From: Legionella genomosp. 1
Lineage (GTDB): Bacteria > Pseudomonadota > Gammaproteobacteria > Legionellales > Legionellaceae
DNA length: 16,923 nucleotides
Direction of reading: 5' to 3'
Assembly (NCBI GenBank): GCA_945862275.1
Contig: CAMAYA010000007.1
Location: forward strand, 1-16,923
A program made the translations under genes and the position numbers. Numbering within the stretch: the stretch's first letter is position 1; the number at the start of each line of letters is the position of its first letter. Positions 15,552-16,923 of this stretch are shown piece by piece. Under the pieces are notes generated by a model. It ran no database searches. It was given only the letters and a program-made list of their open reading frames with translations, and had not been told where the DNA came from.

Positions 15552-15651
15552 GATTTTAGCTCCTGTTCATGTGCGTTTTTTCGTTCTATACTGGCATAAA
15601 AGGGAAGTGTCGCGCGAATCGACGCGATTTGCAAAAACAAAAGGGGATGTC
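15552..15651. promoter_or_regulatory. Divergent promoter region between pepN and prkA
   Basis: On the plus strand, TATACT at 15587-15592 is a good -10 for prkA, with only a weak TGTTCA at -35 (15564-15569, spacing 17). On the minus strand, a TATAGA reading across the same bases, preceded after 17 bp by GCGACA, could serve pepN. The two -10 elements overlap, so the promoters would face away from a shared core and compete. In the prkA leader an inverted repeat, TCGCG (15610-15614) and CGCGA (15623-15627), may form an operator or hairpin. AAGGGG stands before the prkA ATG. Confidence 0.45.
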
Positions 15652-16923
15652 ATGAGCACAGAATCGTTTTTAACCGGCTACACACGCCGATTTGTAGACA
15701 ATCAAGAAGAAGAGATGAGCTTGAATGACTACTTGGAGCTCTGCCGAACCGATCCAACCGCCTACGCAAACCCCGCTCAACGGCTCTTAATGGCCATCGG
15801 CGAACCAGAGTCCGTGGATACGCGCCACGATCCGATTCTGTCCCGTGTTTTTTCAAATAAAATCATTCACCGCTATGCGGTCTTCAAAGAATTTTATGGC
15901 ATGGAAGAGCCCATTGAACAAATCGTTGGTTTTTTAAAACACGCAGCCCAAGGGCTCGAAGAAACCAAACAAGTGCTTTATTTATTGGGTCCTGTAGGCG
16001 GCGGTAAATCATCGCTCGCAGAAAAGCTCAAAGATTTAATGCAGCATGCCCCTATCTATGCCATCAAAGGCTCGCCTGTGCATGATTCACCGCTGTCGTT
16101 ATTTGACCCACAAGAAGATGCGGGCATATTGCTCGAAAGCTTTGGCATTCCGGCCCGTTGTTTGCGGTACATCATGTCGCCTTGGGCCGTCAAACGATTG
16201 CAAGAATTCAATGGGGACATCAATCAATTTCGCGTGATAAAGGTCAAACCATCCCGCATGAAACAAATCGCCATTGCAAAAACCGAACCGGGCGATGACA
16301 ACAATCAAGATATTTCATCATTGGTCGGAAAAGTGGATATTCGAAAATTAGAATCATTCTCTCAAGATGATCCGGATGCTTATAGTTATTCAGGTGGATT
16401 GTGTCGCGCGAATCGCGGGATTCTTGAGTTTGTGGAGATGTTCAAAGCGCCCATCAAGGTCCTTCATCCGTTGCTCACCGCAACGCAAGAAGGCAATTAC
16501 AATGCGACCGAAGGGCTTTCATCTATTCCTTTTGAAGGCATCATCCTGGCCCACTCCAATGAGTCCGAATGGCAAGCTTTCCGAAATAACAAAAACAATG
16601 AAGCCTTTATTGACCGCATCAACATTGTCAAAGTGCCATATTGTTTACGCGTATCTGAAGAATTAAAAATTTATCAGAAATTGATTGAGCACAGCTCACT
16701 CGTCGATGCGCACTGTGCACCCGGCACGCTGGACATGCTGGCCCAATTTTCCGTGTTAACACGCCTCAAAGAGCCACAAAATTCAAGTCTGTACTCTAAA
16801 TTAAGGGTTTATAACGGGGAAAGCCTAAAAGATACCGACCCGAAAGCCAAGTCCTATCAAGAATACCGTGACTTTGCCGGTGTAGATGAAGGGATGAACG
16901 GGATTTCCACTCGGTTTGCTTTT
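15652..16923 (+). CDS. prkA: PrkA (YeaG) serine protein kinase / AAA+ protein, partial
   Basis: The frame is open from ATG 15652 through the window edge: 424 residues of a protein usually about 640 long. PrkA/YeaG proteins have an N-terminal AAA-like domain and a C-terminal kinase-like part; they act in stress and stationary-phase adaptation in enterobacteria, usually with YeaH and a SpoVR-like protein encoded next to them. Visible signatures are YAVFKEFYGMEEPIEQIVGF, Walker A GPVGGGKSS (113-121), IKGSPVHDSPLSLF, YSGGLCRANRGILEFVEMFK, LHPLLTATQEGNYN and the IILAHSNESEWQAF block. AAGGGG lies six bases before the start. The missing part and the expected yeaH and spoVR neighbours would lie to the right of the window. 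Confidence 0.94.
   Translation, partial: MSTESFLTGYTRRFVDNQEEEMSLNDYLELCRTDPTAYANPAQRLLMAIGEPESVDTRHDPILSRVFSNKIIHRYAVFKEFYGMEEPIEQIVGFLKHAAQGLEETKQVLYLLGPVGGGKSSLAEKLKDLMQHAPIYAIKGSPVHDSPLSLFDPQEDAGILLESFGIPARCLRYIMSPWAVKRLQEFNGDINQFRVIKVKPSRMKQIAIAKTEPGDDNNQDISSLVGKVDIRKLESFSQDDPDAYSYSGGLCRANRGILEFVEMFKAPIKVLHPLLTATQEGNYNATEGLSSIPFEGIILAHSNESEWQAFRNNKNNEAFIDRINIVKVPYCLRVSEELKIYQKLIEHSSLVDAHCAPGTLDMLAQFSVLTRLKEPQNSSLYSKLRVYNGESLKDTDPKAKSYQEYRDFAGVDEGMNGISTRFAF

Noticed and set aside
1..16923. CRISPR array, tRNA or rRNA genes
   Set aside because: No regularly spaced repeats and no recognisable tRNA arms or rRNA sequence were seen on either strand.

Overview
The window looks like chromosomal DNA of a Legionellales-type gammaproteobacterium. 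The strongest pointers are a secreted stand-alone IcmL/DotI-like domain protein (a family centred on bacteria with a type IVB secretion system), a C1q/TNF-like secreted protein, and gammaproteobacterial versions of Hda, AroE, PepN and PrkA. The genus cannot be fixed from the sequence alone.

Layout. (1) 1-1310 is insertion-sequence wreckage: a frameshifted, internally deleted IS66-family transposase, a C-terminal scrap of a tyrosine integrase on the other strand, and the N-terminal part of a second, different IS66-type transposase. (2) 1309-1852 (minus) is a RelE-type toxin preceded by a Phd/RelB-type antitoxin frame that has lost any usual start codon. (3) 1916-2434 is the IcmL-like secreted protein. 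(4) 2553-3802 is a coupled pair, a CDP-alcohol phosphatidyltransferase and hda, the regulator that inactivates DnaA. (5) 3809-5607 (minus) is a secreted C1q-like protein followed by an MFS transporter, with a good promoter in front. (6) 5677-6135 is intergenic and holds remnants of a PAS sensor and a response regulator. (7) 6136-10731 is a four-gene operon for a tripartite ABC efflux pump: TolC-like outer-membrane channel, lipoprotein MacA-like adaptor, MacB-type ATPase and MacB-type permease as separate polypeptides, each overlapping the next. (8) 10738-12009 (minus) is a lone AAA ATPase with a DUF4143 C-terminus, in AT-rich surroundings. (9) 12166-15551 (minus) is pepN followed by aroE, overlapping by one base. 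(10) 15652 to the right edge is prkA, divergent from pepN and cut by the window end.

How the genes work together. The efflux operon is self-contained: channel, adaptor, ATPase and permease in the order of assembly. The phosphatidyltransferase/hda pair joins acidic phospholipid synthesis with control of DnaA, two inputs known to act on replication initiation. pepN and aroE look co-transcribed by position rather than by function. The C1q-like protein and the MFS transporter share a promoter, but their joint role is unknown. Two convergent gene pairs (hda/MFS and permease/AAA ATPase) are only 6 bp apart with no recognisable terminator.

Nothing here is a clear new multi-gene system. The best leads are the C1q-like/MFS pair, the antitoxin without a start codon beside an intact toxin, the stand-alone IcmL protein and the phosphatidyltransferase/hda coupling.
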